Assembly: GCA_964454575.1 (NCBI GenBank)
Contig: CAYVTG010000002.1
Span: 1-49,749, forward strand
Length of the DNA: 49,749 nt
Reading direction: 5' to 3'
From: Haladaptatiplasma sp964454575
GTDB lineage: Archaea; Thermoplasmatota; Thermoplasmata; Halarchaeoplasmatales; Halarchaeoplasmataceae
Shown here: in pieces, positions 32,606 to 41,920 of the stretch
How the letters are laid out: each line of letters opens with the position of its first letter
Position numbering within the stretch: position 1 is the first letter of the stretch
The notes under the pieces: generated by a model
What the model was told of the DNA's origin: nothing
The model's input: only the letters and a program-made list of their open reading frames with translations
Database searches by the model: none
Position numbers and translations under genes: made by a program

Positions 32606-33892
32606 ATGAGTTCGACAGTTATAGTTGGGACACAATGGGGCGACGAAGGAAAAGGTAAGATAACAGATTACTACGCAAAGGATGCGGATTACATCGTCCG
32701 ATTCCAAGGTGGTAACAATGCAGGACATACTATCATAATAGGGGACGAAAAATACCAGTTACACCTGGTTCCGTCCGGTATACTTAGAGATGATAAAAAA
32801 GCGGTCATCGGAAACGGTCTGGTGGTGGACCCCAAAGTACTGATAGAGGAGATAAAAACCATCGAGGCTCGAGGAGTTAACACCGATAATCTGGTCCTCT
32901 CGGACAGAGCGAATCTTATAATGCCGTATCACAGAGAACTGGATGGTATCGAGGAAAAATTCAAAGGTTCTTACAGTGCAGGTACTACTCGTAAAGGCAT
33001 CGGGCCTTGCTATTCAGATAAGATCGCAAGATTCGGTATCCGTGTATGTGATCTATACAACCCCGATGTACTAAAAGACAAACTTTCAAAGATCGTTCCT
33101 ATAAAAAATAGGATATTCAAGGCCTATGGTGAAGATATAGAGTTCGATGAAGACGATATACTCCAAGAATATGTTTCATATGGTAAAAAACTCTCAAAAT
33201 ATGTAGATGACGTATCCGTAGTCCTTGATGAAGCGTTCAAAGACGGAAAAACCGTACTCTTCGAAGGGGCTCAAGGTACACACCTTGATATAGATCACGG
33301 CGTTTATCCATACACTACATCCTCAAATACCATCGCTTCGGCAGCCTGTAACGGAACGGGCGTAGGTCCACGGAGGATAGACGAGATAATCGGTATAGTT
33401 AAAGCCTATACCACAAGGGTCGGCACGGGACCGTTTCCCGCCGAACTGGAGGATGAAACCGGAGACTATATACGAGAAAAAGGAGGAGAATACGGCACGA
33501 CAACCGGAAGACCGAGGAGATGCGGTTGGCTTGATATGGTGATGGTACGCTTCTCAGTACGAACAAACTCGCTCACTTCATTGGCGATAACAAAATTAGA
33601 CGTTCTGAGTGGTATGGAAGAGATCAAGGTGTGCACGCATTATGAATACCAAGGAGAAACCGTGAAGCACTTCCCGGCAGACATAGAAAAATTAAGAGAT
33701 TTCAAACCGGTCTATACCACGTTCAAAGGCTGGAAAGAAGACCTTTCAGACTATATTAGCGGTGGATACGATGAACTGCCAAAAGAGATAAAAGATTACA
33801 TTGAGTATATCGAAAAAGACACCGGTGTACCCATAAAGATAATCTCTTTAGGACCTAAACGTAGTGAAACCATAATCAGAGATCAGAGTTGA
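32606..33892 (+). CDS. purA: adenylosuccinate synthetase
   Basis: This 428-residue enzyme joins IMP and aspartate with GTP for AMP synthesis. The signatures are GTQWGDEGKGKITDYYA (residues 8-24), FQGGNNAGHT, GTTRKGIGPCYSDK, FEGAQGTHLDIDHGVYPYTTSSN and TTTGRPRRCGWLD. Length and motifs are complete. It is convergent with purF, overlapping it by 17 bases at the 3' ends. Confidence 0.97.
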   Translation: MSSTVIVGTQWGDEGKGKITDYYAKDADYIVRFQGGNNAGHTIIIGDEKYQLHLVPSGILRDDKKAVIGNGLVVDPKVLIEEIKTIEARGVNTDNLVLSDRANLIMPYHRELDGIEEKFKGSYSAGTTRKGIGPCYSDKIARFGIRVCDLYNPDVLKDKLSKIVPIKNRIFKAYGEDIEFDEDDILQEYVSYGKKLSKYVDDVSVVLDEAFKDGKTVLFEGAQGTHLDIDHGVYPYTTSSNTIASAACNGTGVGPRRIDEIIGIVKAYTTRVGTGPFPAELEDETGDYIREKGGEYGTTTGRPRRCGWLDMVMVRFSVRTNSLTSLAITKLDVLSGMEEIKVCTHYEYQGETVKHFPADIEKLRDFKPVYTTFKGWKEDLSDYISGGYDELPKEIKDYIEYIEKDTGVPIKIISLGPKRSETIIRDQS

Positions 33893-35321
33893 CCTCCACG
33901 GTCTTTCTCGCTTTTTCTCTGCACTCTCCGAAGTACTGACGTATGTCTTCGCGAACTTGGGTAGGATAATCTTCATTAAGACACGCTAAGCACAGTCCGT
34001 CTTTTGATCTCTCCAACCCTTTGACCAACCCTTCGATGGTTTGATAAGTGAGCGAATCGGCATCTATCTTCTGCCTTATCTGTTCGATGGTCCTGTTGAC
34101 TGCGATCAATTCCTTTTTTGTGGGGATGTCTATACCGTAATAACACGGAGAGCGGATTGGTGGACATCCGGAAAGGAAATGAACTTCTTTGGCACCGGCT
34201 CGTCTTATAAGAGAAATCAATTTTTTAGAGGTTGTTCCTCGTACTATACTATCATCGACAAGTGCTACTCTCTTCCCCTTCACCTCTTCGATTATCGGGT
34301 TCAACTTAACCCTAACAGCGGTCTCTCTCGATGTCTGGTCCGGCATTATGAACGTCCGACCGACATAACGGTTTCTTAGAAGCCCTTCTCTGTAAGGAAC
34401 TTTGAGATGTTCCGCCATGGAAAGGGCGAGTGTTCGGGCCGTATCGGGAACCGGGATAACCACATCTATATCAAGCCCTTTCTTTTTCCACTCTTTGGCT
34501 AATTCTTTACCGAGTCTTAATCGTGCTTCATAAACGTTTGAACGTTCTATGTTGGCGTCACTTCTGGCGAAGTAAACCCATTCGAACATACAGTGTCTGC
34601 GCCTTTCCGAACGGACTTGTCGATATACTACCGTTTTGTCTTCCTGTATTATGATCGCCTCTCCGCCCTTTACATCTCTCAATATATCGTAACCGAGTAT
34701 ATCAAGAACTATATTCTCCGACGCAACAGCGTAACTGACCCCATCTAAAGTTATCCTCTTCCCATATATCATGGGTCGTATGGCGTGTGGGTCTCTGAAC
34801 AGAAGCATGCCGATCCTCGGGATCAACGCGATAACAGAATAACTTCCGTTCAATCTGTCCATCGTTCTTCCCACAGCGGAAAATATCTCTTTGATACCTA
34901 TGTGTTTTTCAGCTTTTAGCTCACTGGCAAAAACGGCCAGTATGAGTTCCAGATCGCAATCGGATTCGAGTTGGCAATCCAGTTCTTCACGCAGCTGTGA
35001 ATAGTTAACGATATTACCGTTATGCACCATACCTATCTCGATAGGATCTTGAGTTACAAATGGCTGTGCATCCAATTCACTATCACTGCCGATGGTTGGA
35101 TAACGAACATGTCCTAGACCGGAACTACCTTCCATATCTTTAAGTATAGATTTGTTAAAAACAGAGCCTACAAGATTACTGCCCTTGGTCAATTTACCAG
35201 AATCCCCATTAGAAACGTACATACCGGCACCGTCCTGGCCTCTATGCTGTATGGCGAACAGACCGTTGTATATTTCGGAGGATGCCTTGAGTGTACCAAA
35301 AACACCTACTATGCCGCACAT
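33876..35321 (-). CDS. purF: amidophosphoribosyltransferase
   Basis: This 481-residue enzyme carries out the first committed step of purine synthesis, making phosphoribosylamine from PRPP and glutamine. The N-terminus MCGIVGVFG exposes Cys2 as the Ntn glutaminase nucleophile without a propeptide. The PRPP-binding motif VALVDDSIVRGTTSKKLI is near residues 352-369. Four later cysteines (CPPIRSPC, CLACL) may serve an Fe-S cluster as in the Bacillus-type enzyme. It overlaps purA tail to tail. Confidence 0.96.
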   Translation of the reverse strand: MCGIVGVFGTLKASSEIYNGLFAIQHRGQDGAGMYVSNGDSGKLTKGSNLVGSVFNKSILKDMEGSSGLGHVRYPTIGSDSELDAQPFVTQDPIEIGMVHNGNIVNYSQLREELDCQLESDCDLELILAVFASELKAEKHIGIKEIFSAVGRTMDRLNGSYSVIALIPRIGMLLFRDPHAIRPMIYGKRITLDGVSYAVASENIVLDILGYDILRDVKGGEAIIIQEDKTVVYRQVRSERRRHCMFEWVYFARSDANIERSNVYEARLRLGKELAKEWKKKGLDIDVVIPVPDTARTLALSMAEHLKVPYREGLLRNRYVGRTFIMPDQTSRETAVRVKLNPIIEEVKGKRVALVDDSIVRGTTSKKLISLIRRAGAKEVHFLSGCPPIRSPCYYGIDIPTKKELIAVNRTIEQIRQKIDADSLTYQTIEGLVKGLERSKDGLCLACLNEDYPTQVREDIRQYFGECREKARKTVEVNSDL

Positions 35322-35430
35322 TTATATTCCTCATATGGATTTTTTAACCGGTGAAGTACGATAAAACACTACATGTATAAATGTATCGTTCGATAGTTAG
35401 ACTTAATAACCAAAAAAATATCCGTATAAT

Positions 35431-36030
35431 ATGCAAATAGGTATCCTTGGAGTACAGGGGGCTGTAGCCGAGCATGAAGCATCGGTCAAAAATGCCTTTT
35501 TGGAACTTGGAATAGACGGTACTGTATGTTCGATTAGAGATAGTAGTTTATTGGAAGATATCGACGGACTAATAATTCCGGGCGGAGAAAGCAGCACGAT
35601 ATCAAGACTTTTAGATGCTTTGGAGATGAGAGATACCATCATCTCACTTGTGAAAAAAGGCATGCCGATCATGGGGACCTGTGCAGGCTCCATACTGTTA
35701 GCAAAAGAAGGGGATTCATCGGTAGAACGGTCGGATACTGTTCTTTTAGGACTCATGGATATGAGTGTTTGTCGTAATGCATTCGGCGGACAGAGAGAAT
35801 CCTTTGAACATACATTGGATATAGATGATATAGCAGAACAGTTCCCGGGTGTTTTCATCAGAGCTCCGGCCATAATAAACTGTAACAAAGATTGTAAAGC
35901 TATAGCTCACTTATACGAACATATCGTCGCTGCCAAAGAAGATAATATGATAGCTTTGACTTTTCATCCCGAATTGACGGTAGACACCAGAGTGCACCAG
36001 TACTTTTTGAAGATGGTATCACGAGCTTAA
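35431..36030 (+). CDS. pdxT: pyridoxal 5'-phosphate synthase glutaminase subunit PdxT
   Basis: This 199-residue class I amidotransferase begins MQIGILGVQGAVAEHEAS and has IIPGGESSTISRLL, the nucleophile in GTCAGSILLA and the catalytic His/Glu in TFHPELT. It supplies ammonia to PdxS for vitamin B6 synthesis; pdxS is not in the window. TTAATAA near 35403 is at the right distance for a leaderless transcript. It overlaps guaAA by four bases at the stops. Confidence 0.94.
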   Translation: MQIGILGVQGAVAEHEASVKNAFLELGIDGTVCSIRDSSLLEDIDGLIIPGGESSTISRLLDALEMRDTIISLVKKGMPIMGTCAGSILLAKEGDSSVERSDTVLLGLMDMSVCRNAFGGQRESFEHTLDIDDIAEQFPGVFIRAPAIINCNKDCKAIAHLYEHIVAAKEDNMIALTFHPELTVDTRVHQYFLKMVSRA

Positions 36031-36590
36031 ACGTCTTCGCATATCTTTAAAAAATTCTTGAATATCTCCACACCATATTCTGTGTGATCCACTTCAGGAT
36101 GAAACTGGAGACCGTAGATCTTCTTGTCTGTATGTTTGAATGCCTGATATCTACATGTTTCCGAACTCGCCAATGGTTGTAATTCCGGACCCAATTCCTT
36201 TACCTCATCGTTATGGGATTCCCACACTACAAATTCTGATGGTATACCCTTGAAAATATCATTTTTTTCCTTTATGTAGATGGTAGTTTTACCGTATTCC
36301 GGTACCTCTGCCGAACCTGCGGTACCTCCGAAGTACCTTGCGATGTACTGTGCCCCTACGCATATCCCCAATATGGGTATCCCCAGTTCCAAGTATTCAT
36401 CGGTTTTACCCAATTTCAATTCTACATCTGAGATAGTGGGGGCTCCACCGGATAAAACTAATCCGTCTGCCTTTATATCTTCTGAAGGCGTAGTATTAGA
36501 TATGATCTCCGTATCAATATCCAGGTAGCTTAAAACGCGCCACTCTCTGTGGGTCCATTGGCCTCCGTTATCCACTACATCGATCTTCAT
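36027..36590 (-). CDS. guaAA: GMP synthase glutaminase subunit (GuaA subunit A)
   Basis: This 187-residue class I amidotransferase has the split archaeal form. It shows VDNGGQWTHREWRVL, LVLSGGAPTISD, nucleophile LGICVGAQYIAR near residue 77 and QFHPEVDHTEYG with the catalytic His and Glu. It provides ammonia to the separate ATP-pyrophosphatase subunit (GuaAB), which is not present here. It starts four bases after the pyrG stop and is probably in one unit with it. Confidence 0.94.
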   Translation of the reverse strand: MKIDVVDNGGQWTHREWRVLSYLDIDTEIISNTTPSEDIKADGLVLSGGAPTISDVELKLGKTDEYLELGIPILGICVGAQYIARYFGGTAGSAEVPEYGKTTIYIKEKNDIFKGIPSEFVVWESHNDEVKELGPELQPLASSETCRYQAFKHTDKKIYGLQFHPEVDHTEYGVEIFKNFLKICEDV

Positions 36591-36594
36591 AGTT

Positions 36595-38226
36595 TCACTT
36601 TCCTTTCTGTTCTTGCATAGCTTTTACGAAAGCTAAAAACAAAGGTGCGGGTTTCATAGGTCTTGAGCGGAACTCAGGATGGAATTGACAGCCCATGAAG
36701 AATGGGTGTTCAGGTATCTCCAGTATCTCCATCCTTTTTTGGTTATGCGATTTACCGCTGAACACCATACCGTTTTCCTCTATCTCTTCCTTGAAATCAA
36801 GATTTACCTCGTATCTGTGTCTATGTCTTTCTTCTATCTCTTCTTCTCCGTAAATTTCGTACGCCTTTGTTCCCTTTTCCAGGACCACTTTCTCGGCTCC
36901 AAGCCTCATGGTTCCCCCCATCATGTCTATGCCCCGCTGCATGGGCATCAGGTCGATAACGGGATGCTCCGTTCTATCGTCGAATTCCGAACTGTTGGCA
37001 TCTTCATAGCCGAGAACATTGCGGGAAAACTCGATCACCGCGACTTGGAATCCAAGGCATATACTCAAGAGAGGTATCTTGTTTACCCTTGCGTAATTCA
37101 CCGCATTTATCTTTCCGTCTATACCTCTGGTACCGAAGCCACCCGGTATGAGTATGCCGTCCACATCGGAAAGTAATTTTTGATATTCATCTTCCTCGAG
37201 ATCTTCTGACTCTATGTACTTTATGTTGATCTTTGCTTTTGTAGCCGATCTGCAGTGATTCAATGCTTCTTCATGACTTGTATATGCGTCTTTTAGGTCA
37301 CAGTATTTTCCCACAAGTGCTATGGTGACTTCCGACTTAGGATTCTCATAATTATCCAGGAATTCTTTCCATTCGGTCATACCTTTAGCCTGTTCTTTTC
37401 TTTCTTCGATGATCTCCTCAAGGGCCATCTTTTTGATCACATAAGAAGTCAATCCTTCGTCGTCTAGTATCAAAGGTACCTGGTATATGTTGTCTGCATT
37501 GGGAGAACTGATCACTGCTTCCTGCGGAACATCACAGAACAGAGATATTTTTTTCTTCGTTGATTTTTCAAGAAGATCGTCTGAACGCCCGACTATGATA
37601 TCTGGCTCTATACCGATGGCTCTGAGTTCCTGTACTGAGTGCTGAGTCGGCTTTGTCTTCTGCTCACCCACTACACTAAGAACCGGTACTAGAGTAGTAT
37701 GTATGAAGATGAGGTTCTTACTGTCGTCGCCCAGCTCCATATGAAGTTGTCTGCTGGCTTCAAGGAACGGAGCACTTTCGATATCGCCGACCGTTCCACC
37801 CATCTCGATAAGGATTATGTCAGAATTTGTTTCATCCGCTACCTTCCATATGCGTCTGTTGATCTCATCTGTGATGTGAGGAATTATCTGTACCGTTTTT
37901 CCCAAATATTCGCCGGAGCGTTCTTTCTCGATAACGCTTCGATATACTTTTCCAGTGGTGATATTATCGTCACCCGTTAGTTCCGTATCTAAAAACCGTT
38001 CGTAATTTCCCAGGTCCAGGTCCACTTCCGTACCGTCTCTTAAAACAAATACCTCTCCGTGTTCGAATGGATTCATGGTACCTGCGTCGCAGTTCAGGTA
38101 TGGGTCCACTTTGATCGCAGTAACAGATAATCCATGGGATTTCAACAGCTTGCCCAGTGATGAAGTTACTATTCCTTTACCGAGTCCGGATAAAACACCG
38201 CCCGTGATAACTATAAATTTCGTCAT
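36595..38226 (-). CDS. pyrG: CTP synthase
   Basis: This 543-residue enzyme converts UTP to CTP with glutamine. The N-terminal amidoligase has ITGGVLSGLGKGIVTSSLGKLL and DPYLNCDAGTMNPFEHGEVFVL. The C-terminal glutaminase has IPGGFGTRGIDGKI, nucleophile LSICLGFQVAVIEF and QFHPEFRSRP. It is complete at normal length and first in a unit with guaAA. Confidence 0.97.
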   Translation of the reverse strand: MTKFIVITGGVLSGLGKGIVTSSLGKLLKSHGLSVTAIKVDPYLNCDAGTMNPFEHGEVFVLRDGTEVDLDLGNYERFLDTELTGDDNITTGKVYRSVIEKERSGEYLGKTVQIIPHITDEINRRIWKVADETNSDIILIEMGGTVGDIESAPFLEASRQLHMELGDDSKNLIFIHTTLVPVLSVVGEQKTKPTQHSVQELRAIGIEPDIIVGRSDDLLEKSTKKKISLFCDVPQEAVISSPNADNIYQVPLILDDEGLTSYVIKKMALEEIIEERKEQAKGMTEWKEFLDNYENPKSEVTIALVGKYCDLKDAYTSHEEALNHCRSATKAKINIKYIESEDLEEDEYQKLLSDVDGILIPGGFGTRGIDGKINAVNYARVNKIPLLSICLGFQVAVIEFSRNVLGYEDANSSEFDDRTEHPVIDLMPMQRGIDMMGGTMRLGAEKVVLEKGTKAYEIYGEEEIEERHRHRYEVNLDFKEEIEENGMVFSGKSHNQKRMEILEIPEHPFFMGCQFHPEFRSRPMKPAPLFLAFVKAMQEQKGK

Positions 38227-38351
38227 GTTTGCTTCACGGGATTGGGCTATTCAGTACAAGGCTATTAAGGTTTTGGTCGACTTTTAAGATAGGGTATATT
38301 GTATATATATTACGAAAAAGTGTTATACTTGGTACATGTAATATCCATCAG

Positions 38352-38738
38352 ATGCACGAATACTCAATCATGTCACAGTTGGTATCCGCACTCATTGAAG
38401 AATTGGACGATAAACACAATAACAAGGTAGAATCGGTCCACATAGAGGTCGGTGAATTGACCTTCCTGGAGCCCGATGCTCTTGAGTTCGCTTTCTCGGT
38501 TTTGATAAAGGAAACCGTCCTCGAAGGCTCTGTTTTGGAGGTGAAAACCATCAGTTCTGAGATAGAATGCGAAAGTTGTGGTTATAAAGGGCCGGTCAAT
38601 TATTCAGACGATCCGACATTTCATTTCAATATACCCATCGTTACGTGCCCAAGGTGTGATTCAAAACCCAAGGTTACCAAAGGTAAAGAAACCATGATCA
38701 GAAGCGTTACCGTATCGGAGGAAGACCATGAACGATGA
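38352..38738 (+). CDS. hypA: hydrogenase nickel insertion protein HypA
   Basis: This 128-residue protein starts MHEYSIMSQLV, in which His2 and Glu3 help bind nickel. It has a zinc domain with CESCG and CPRCD and the conserved VHIEVGELTFLEPDALEFAF. The frame is open upstream to 38229, but MHEYSIM is diagnostic of the true N-terminus. TATA-like sequence (TTGTATATATATT near 38298-38311) precedes it. It overlaps hypD by 11 bases. It implies a [NiFe] hydrogenase elsewhere. Confidence 0.94.
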   Translation: MHEYSIMSQLVSALIEELDDKHNNKVESVHIEVGELTFLEPDALEFAFSVLIKETVLEGSVLEVKTISSEIECESCGYKGPVNYSDDPTFHFNIPIVTCPRCDSKPKVTKGKETMIRSVTVSEEDHER

Positions 38739-39816
38739 TCTTAAACAGTTTAAATTCAGAGACGAAGAGACAGCTAAAAACATACTTGAAAGGTTAAATT
38801 CACTAGAACTCGAACTCAGTATCATGCATGTTTGTGGTACCCATCAGGACACACTGGTGAAACACGGTCTCGAGAAGATGCTTAACGACGTTGGGGTCCG
38901 CATACTTCAAGGCCCGGGATGTCCTGTCTGTGTTACAACACCCAGAGAAGTGGAAGAGATACTAGCTCTTGCTCGTTCGGGTAAGACGGTAACCGCCTTC
39001 GGAGACATGATAATGGTACCAGGGATGAACTCTTCACTATATGAAGCAAGAAGTCAAGGTGCCGACGTTAAGATAGTTTACAGCGTCGATGACGCAGTTA
39101 GTATAGCCGAGAAAACGGATAAGGAAGTGGTGTTTATGTCCGTTGGATTCGAGACAACATCTCCGTCCACGGCGGCAGTTATATCGAAGAGACCTCCTGA
39201 AAATTTCTCCGTACTTCCTTGTAACAGAGTGGTTCCACCTGCTCTGGACGCCATATTGTCCCTGGGAGAACTGAAACTCAACGGATTGATCGAGCCCGGA
39301 CATGTGAGCACTATAATCGGCACCAAGCCGTACGAGCCCCTTTCGGAAAAATATCACATACCGCAGGTGGTGGCTGGATTCGAGCCCATAGATCTGTTGA
39401 TGGCAGTGTTGATGATCGCCAGACAAGTAGATAGCGGACGTGCCGAGGTGGAGAACGAATATACCCGCGTCGTTAAACCCGAGGGAAACCAAAAGGCCCT
39501 ACGACTGCTGGACGATGTTTTCGACCCTGTGGATGTAGAATGGAGAGGCTTTCCTACCATCCCCGATTCCGGTTACAAACTGAAGAAACAGTACGGATCC
39601 TACGACGCGCGTAAGCGCTTCCAGGACATCCTTGAACCCATCGCAGACATGGAATTCCACGAACCCGAAGGATGTCTGTGCGGCGAGGTGTTGAGGGGGC
39701 TGATAGATTCCAGGGAATGCCCCATGTTCGGGACCGAATGTACTCCCATGAATCCCATCGGACCCTGTATGGTGAGCAGCGAAGGAAGCTGTAACATCGC
39801 ATATCGGTATCGGTAG
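38728..39816 (+). CDS. hypD: hydrogenase maturation protein HypD
   Basis: This 362-residue Fe-S protein helps build the Fe(CN)2CO group of [NiFe] hydrogenases. Conserved parts are IMHVCGTHQDTLVKHGL, GPGCPVCVTT, FMSVGFETTSPSTA, IEPGHVSTIIG, VAGFEPIDLLMAVLMI, and C-terminal cysteines in GCLCGEVLRG, ECPMFGTECTPMNPIGPCMVSSEGSC. It is complete. Only hypA is adjacent; hypB, C, E and F and the hydrogenase subunits are not here. Confidence 0.96.
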   Translation: MNDDLKQFKFRDEETAKNILERLNSLELELSIMHVCGTHQDTLVKHGLEKMLNDVGVRILQGPGCPVCVTTPREVEEILALARSGKTVTAFGDMIMVPGMNSSLYEARSQGADVKIVYSVDDAVSIAEKTDKEVVFMSVGFETTSPSTAAVISKRPPENFSVLPCNRVVPPALDAILSLGELKLNGLIEPGHVSTIIGTKPYEPLSEKYHIPQVVAGFEPIDLLMAVLMIARQVDSGRAEVENEYTRVVKPEGNQKALRLLDDVFDPVDVEWRGFPTIPDSGYKLKKQYGSYDARKRFQDILEPIADMEFHEPEGCLCGEVLRGLIDSRECPMFGTECTPMNPIGPCMVSSEGSCNIAYRYR

Positions 39817-39911
39817 GTACGAGATGTGGTAGGCCTTGCTATTCATGGATGGTACTGCTGTGGGTTCTGTTTGATACAGATGGGGTTGTGTACTCGATAT
39901 CTAACATCGCT

Positions 39912-41201
39912 TCAACTATCAAGTACTATATTTTCGATCTGTAAAAACATGTCGAGAGGTATAAGGACGATCTTCTTTTCGCCGATTTCAACTATATCCG
40001 CAGTATTTTTTGTCACCATCATCCCAGTTTCCTTTCCCTTTTTTTCCAAATAATATTTGGTGTTTTTACAGTCCTGTTTGGTTATATTATTTTTGAATTT
40101 AACTTCTATGGGGATATCGTTAACGATAAAATCAACTTCTCTTTTATTCTTATCTCTGAAGAATTCGACCTCCATATTCAAGCCATTGTACAGCTTGTCA
40201 AACACTGCTATCTCCACAATATTTCCTATATGTGCGTCGTCTCCCCCCATCAACGATGATATACAGGATGTTATAGGGTATACCTTATCTGCCTTCCTTT
40301 TTCTGGAATATACCGAACCTTGACGCTCTATGATTTTCAACAGATATGCTTTTTGTAGATAAAATACATAATCCTTTATGGTATTCCTAGAAATACCGAC
40401 TACATCTTCCATGTTCGAGGGAACAAAAAGCAATCCCGGGTTTCTTACGATCACTTCCCATAGAGAGTAAAGAGCGTGCTCGTTGTTTATCCCGAACACT
40501 TTGGGAAGATCTTCGAAAATGATCTTTTCAATGCAGTTATTTACTACATATTTCCGGATGATCTTATCATCCTTTTCCCAAAGCATCTCTGGAAAACCTC
40601 CCTTTTTTATAAAATCGTCCAAAAGATCGGATCTTGTCCAATCCACAAATGCCTTTTCGGGAGAATGCAGTTTGAACTCTAAAACCTCTCTTTTTTCTCC
40701 CAAAAATTCTAAAAATTCCGGATATTGTAAAGGCGGTAGGTATAGGTCGTATATCCTCCCTGCCAGGCTTTCTTTTCCTTTCGTTATCTCAAGACTTGCA
40801 GAGCCTGAGAGTAAAAACTTAGTTTTCTTGGTATCATAGTATTTTTTGATCACGCCCGCCCAACCATCTATGCGTCCGATCTCGTCCAGTGCGATAACGG
40901 GTTTTTCATGCAAATTTAGTGCGAATCGGATCACCTTGTCAAGTGCGTCAACGTGTGCATATCTTTCTTCATCGAAAGAAAAGTAGAATACATATTTACC
41001 CCTATCTATCAGATGGTTCAAGATCTGCTTTATCAAAACGGTTTTCCCAACTCGCCTCAATCCCACTATCGATATTATCTGGGGTTTTTGTACCAATTCG
41101 ACGATTTCACTATACATTTTTCGTTTAGTATCGGGCACATCGAACAATCCTCCAGCCATCTGTGGATTGTAGAGTTTAATATCCTCTATAGACACTTCCA
41201 T
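39912..41201 (-). CDS. archaeal AAA ATPase with DUF4143 C-terminal domain
   Basis: This 429-residue protein has Walker A IVGLRRVGKTVLIKQ near residues 45-59, Walker B KPVIALDEIGRIDGW near 118-132 and sensor FLLSGSASLEI. A winged-helix middle part (VGISRNTIKDYVFYLQKAYLLKIIE) follows. The DUF4143 region has the nuclease-like EVDFIV...IEVKFK pattern. Many archaea carry numerous mobile-like paralogues; their role is unknown. A TATA-like AAATATAAATAC 22-34 bases upstream predicts a leaderless mRNA, and two palindromes lie just beyond it. Confidence 0.88.
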   Translation of the reverse strand: MEVSIEDIKLYNPQMAGGLFDVPDTKRKMYSEIVELVQKPQIISIVGLRRVGKTVLIKQILNHLIDRGKYVFYFSFDEERYAHVDALDKVIRFALNLHEKPVIALDEIGRIDGWAGVIKKYYDTKKTKFLLSGSASLEITKGKESLAGRIYDLYLPPLQYPEFLEFLGEKREVLEFKLHSPEKAFVDWTRSDLLDDFIKKGGFPEMLWEKDDKIIRKYVVNNCIEKIIFEDLPKVFGINNEHALYSLWEVIVRNPGLLFVPSNMEDVVGISRNTIKDYVFYLQKAYLLKIIERQGSVYSRKRKADKVYPITSCISSLMGGDDAHIGNIVEIAVFDKLYNGLNMEVEFFRDKNKREVDFIVNDIPIEVKFKNNITKQDCKNTKYYLEKKGKETGMMVTKNTADIVEIGEKKIVLIPLDMFLQIENIVLDS

Positions 41202-41242
41202 GATGATATCAGCACTGCATCCGTATTTATATTTATCGGTTT

Positions 41243-41290
41243 TATGTCAATGCGTTGACATATAAGCCGATTTTATGTCAATACGTTGAC
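41243..41290. promoter_or_regulatory. paired palindromic operators upstream of the DUF4143 ATPase
   Basis: A perfect 20-bp palindrome TATGTCAATGCGTTGACATA (41243-41262) is followed 31 bases on by GTCAATACGTTGAC (41277-41290). Both lie in a repeated TTTTATGTCAATRCGTTGAC context. The sites sit just upstream of the ATPase TATA box, three helical turns apart, so they probably bind a dimeric regulator. Confidence 0.6.
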
Positions 41291-41365
41291 GTTAATTAGG
41301 GTTTACATATCTGAGACACGTTCATCTTTATCGGGATATTTGTTATTTTTTTGTTCTTCGGCTTC

Positions 41366-41846
41366 CCACTAGGTCGCATATTTAGAACAAAAATATGTGC
41401 AAGAATGCCTAGCATTCCTCCTTTCTAAATCTTTTATCGCTTTGCTCAAAAAGTTTTAGGTTCGCTGGAACTCGCTTACGCTCGCTCCTCCTCTTTACAA
41501 TTTTCAGACGGTGTCAGAAAAATTGTAAATGCTCCCGCGTCAGAAAAATCAAAGGGAATTTTTCCACTAGGTCGCATATTTAGAACAAAAATATGTGCAG
41601 GAATGCTAGGCATTCCTCCTTTCTAAACATTTTATCGCTTTGCTCTAAAAGTTTTAGATGCTCCCGCCGGGATTCAGTTCAGAATTGCTCGTTACACTTA
41701 CAATTCTAAACGCTCGCAGAACTTGCTTCTGCTCGTGAACCAAAGTTCAAACCCTACGCTCGCACTTTATAAATAATAAAGTGCTCCCGCATTGCAAAAA
41801 CTGAACAACGTTTTTCCACTAGGTCGCATATTTAGAACAAAAATAT
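41366..41846. repeat. hairpin array C, 3' side of tRNA-Glu
   Basis: About ten inverted repeats occur here, for example CATATTT/AAATATG, GGAATGC/GCATTCC, CTAAA..TTTT/AAAA..TTTAG around TCGCTTTGCTC, TTTACAATTTT/AAAAATTGTAAA, AGAATTG/CAATTCT around CTCGTTACACTTA and GCACTTTAT/ATAAAGTGC. A 95-bp block at 41366-41460 recurs at 41564-41658 with about seven differences, and its first 31 bases recur at 41816-41846 directly against the tRNA. TGCTCCCGC, the tRNA 3' end in this orientation, recurs at 41531, 41660 and 41783. The 41202-41365 stretch holds only the ATPase promoter and operators. Confidence 0.8.
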
Positions 41847-41920
41847 GCTCCCGCCGGGATTTGAACCCGAGTCCTCGGCTCGAGAGGCCGAAATGATTGG
41901 CCGGACTACACTACGGGAGC
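41847..41920 (-). tRNA. tRNA-Glu (anticodon CTC)
   Basis: On the minus strand a 74-base tRNA has a perfect acceptor stem GCTCCCG/CGGGAGC, anticodon stem TCGGC/GCCGA around CTCTCGA (anticodon CTC, for GAG) and T-arm with GGTTCAAATCC. CCA is not encoded. No TATA box is clear in the 60 bases upstream, where hairpin array D begins. Confidence 0.93.

Noticed and set aside
32522..32728. Longer N-terminus of the FKBP gene
   Set aside because: The extension has no domain character and would place the start inside purA. MKKW followed by a transmembrane helix at 32521 is the natural start.
38352..39816. Hydrogenase operon
   Set aside because: Only the maturation genes hypA and hypD are found. The downstream ATPase is unrelated and on the other strand.
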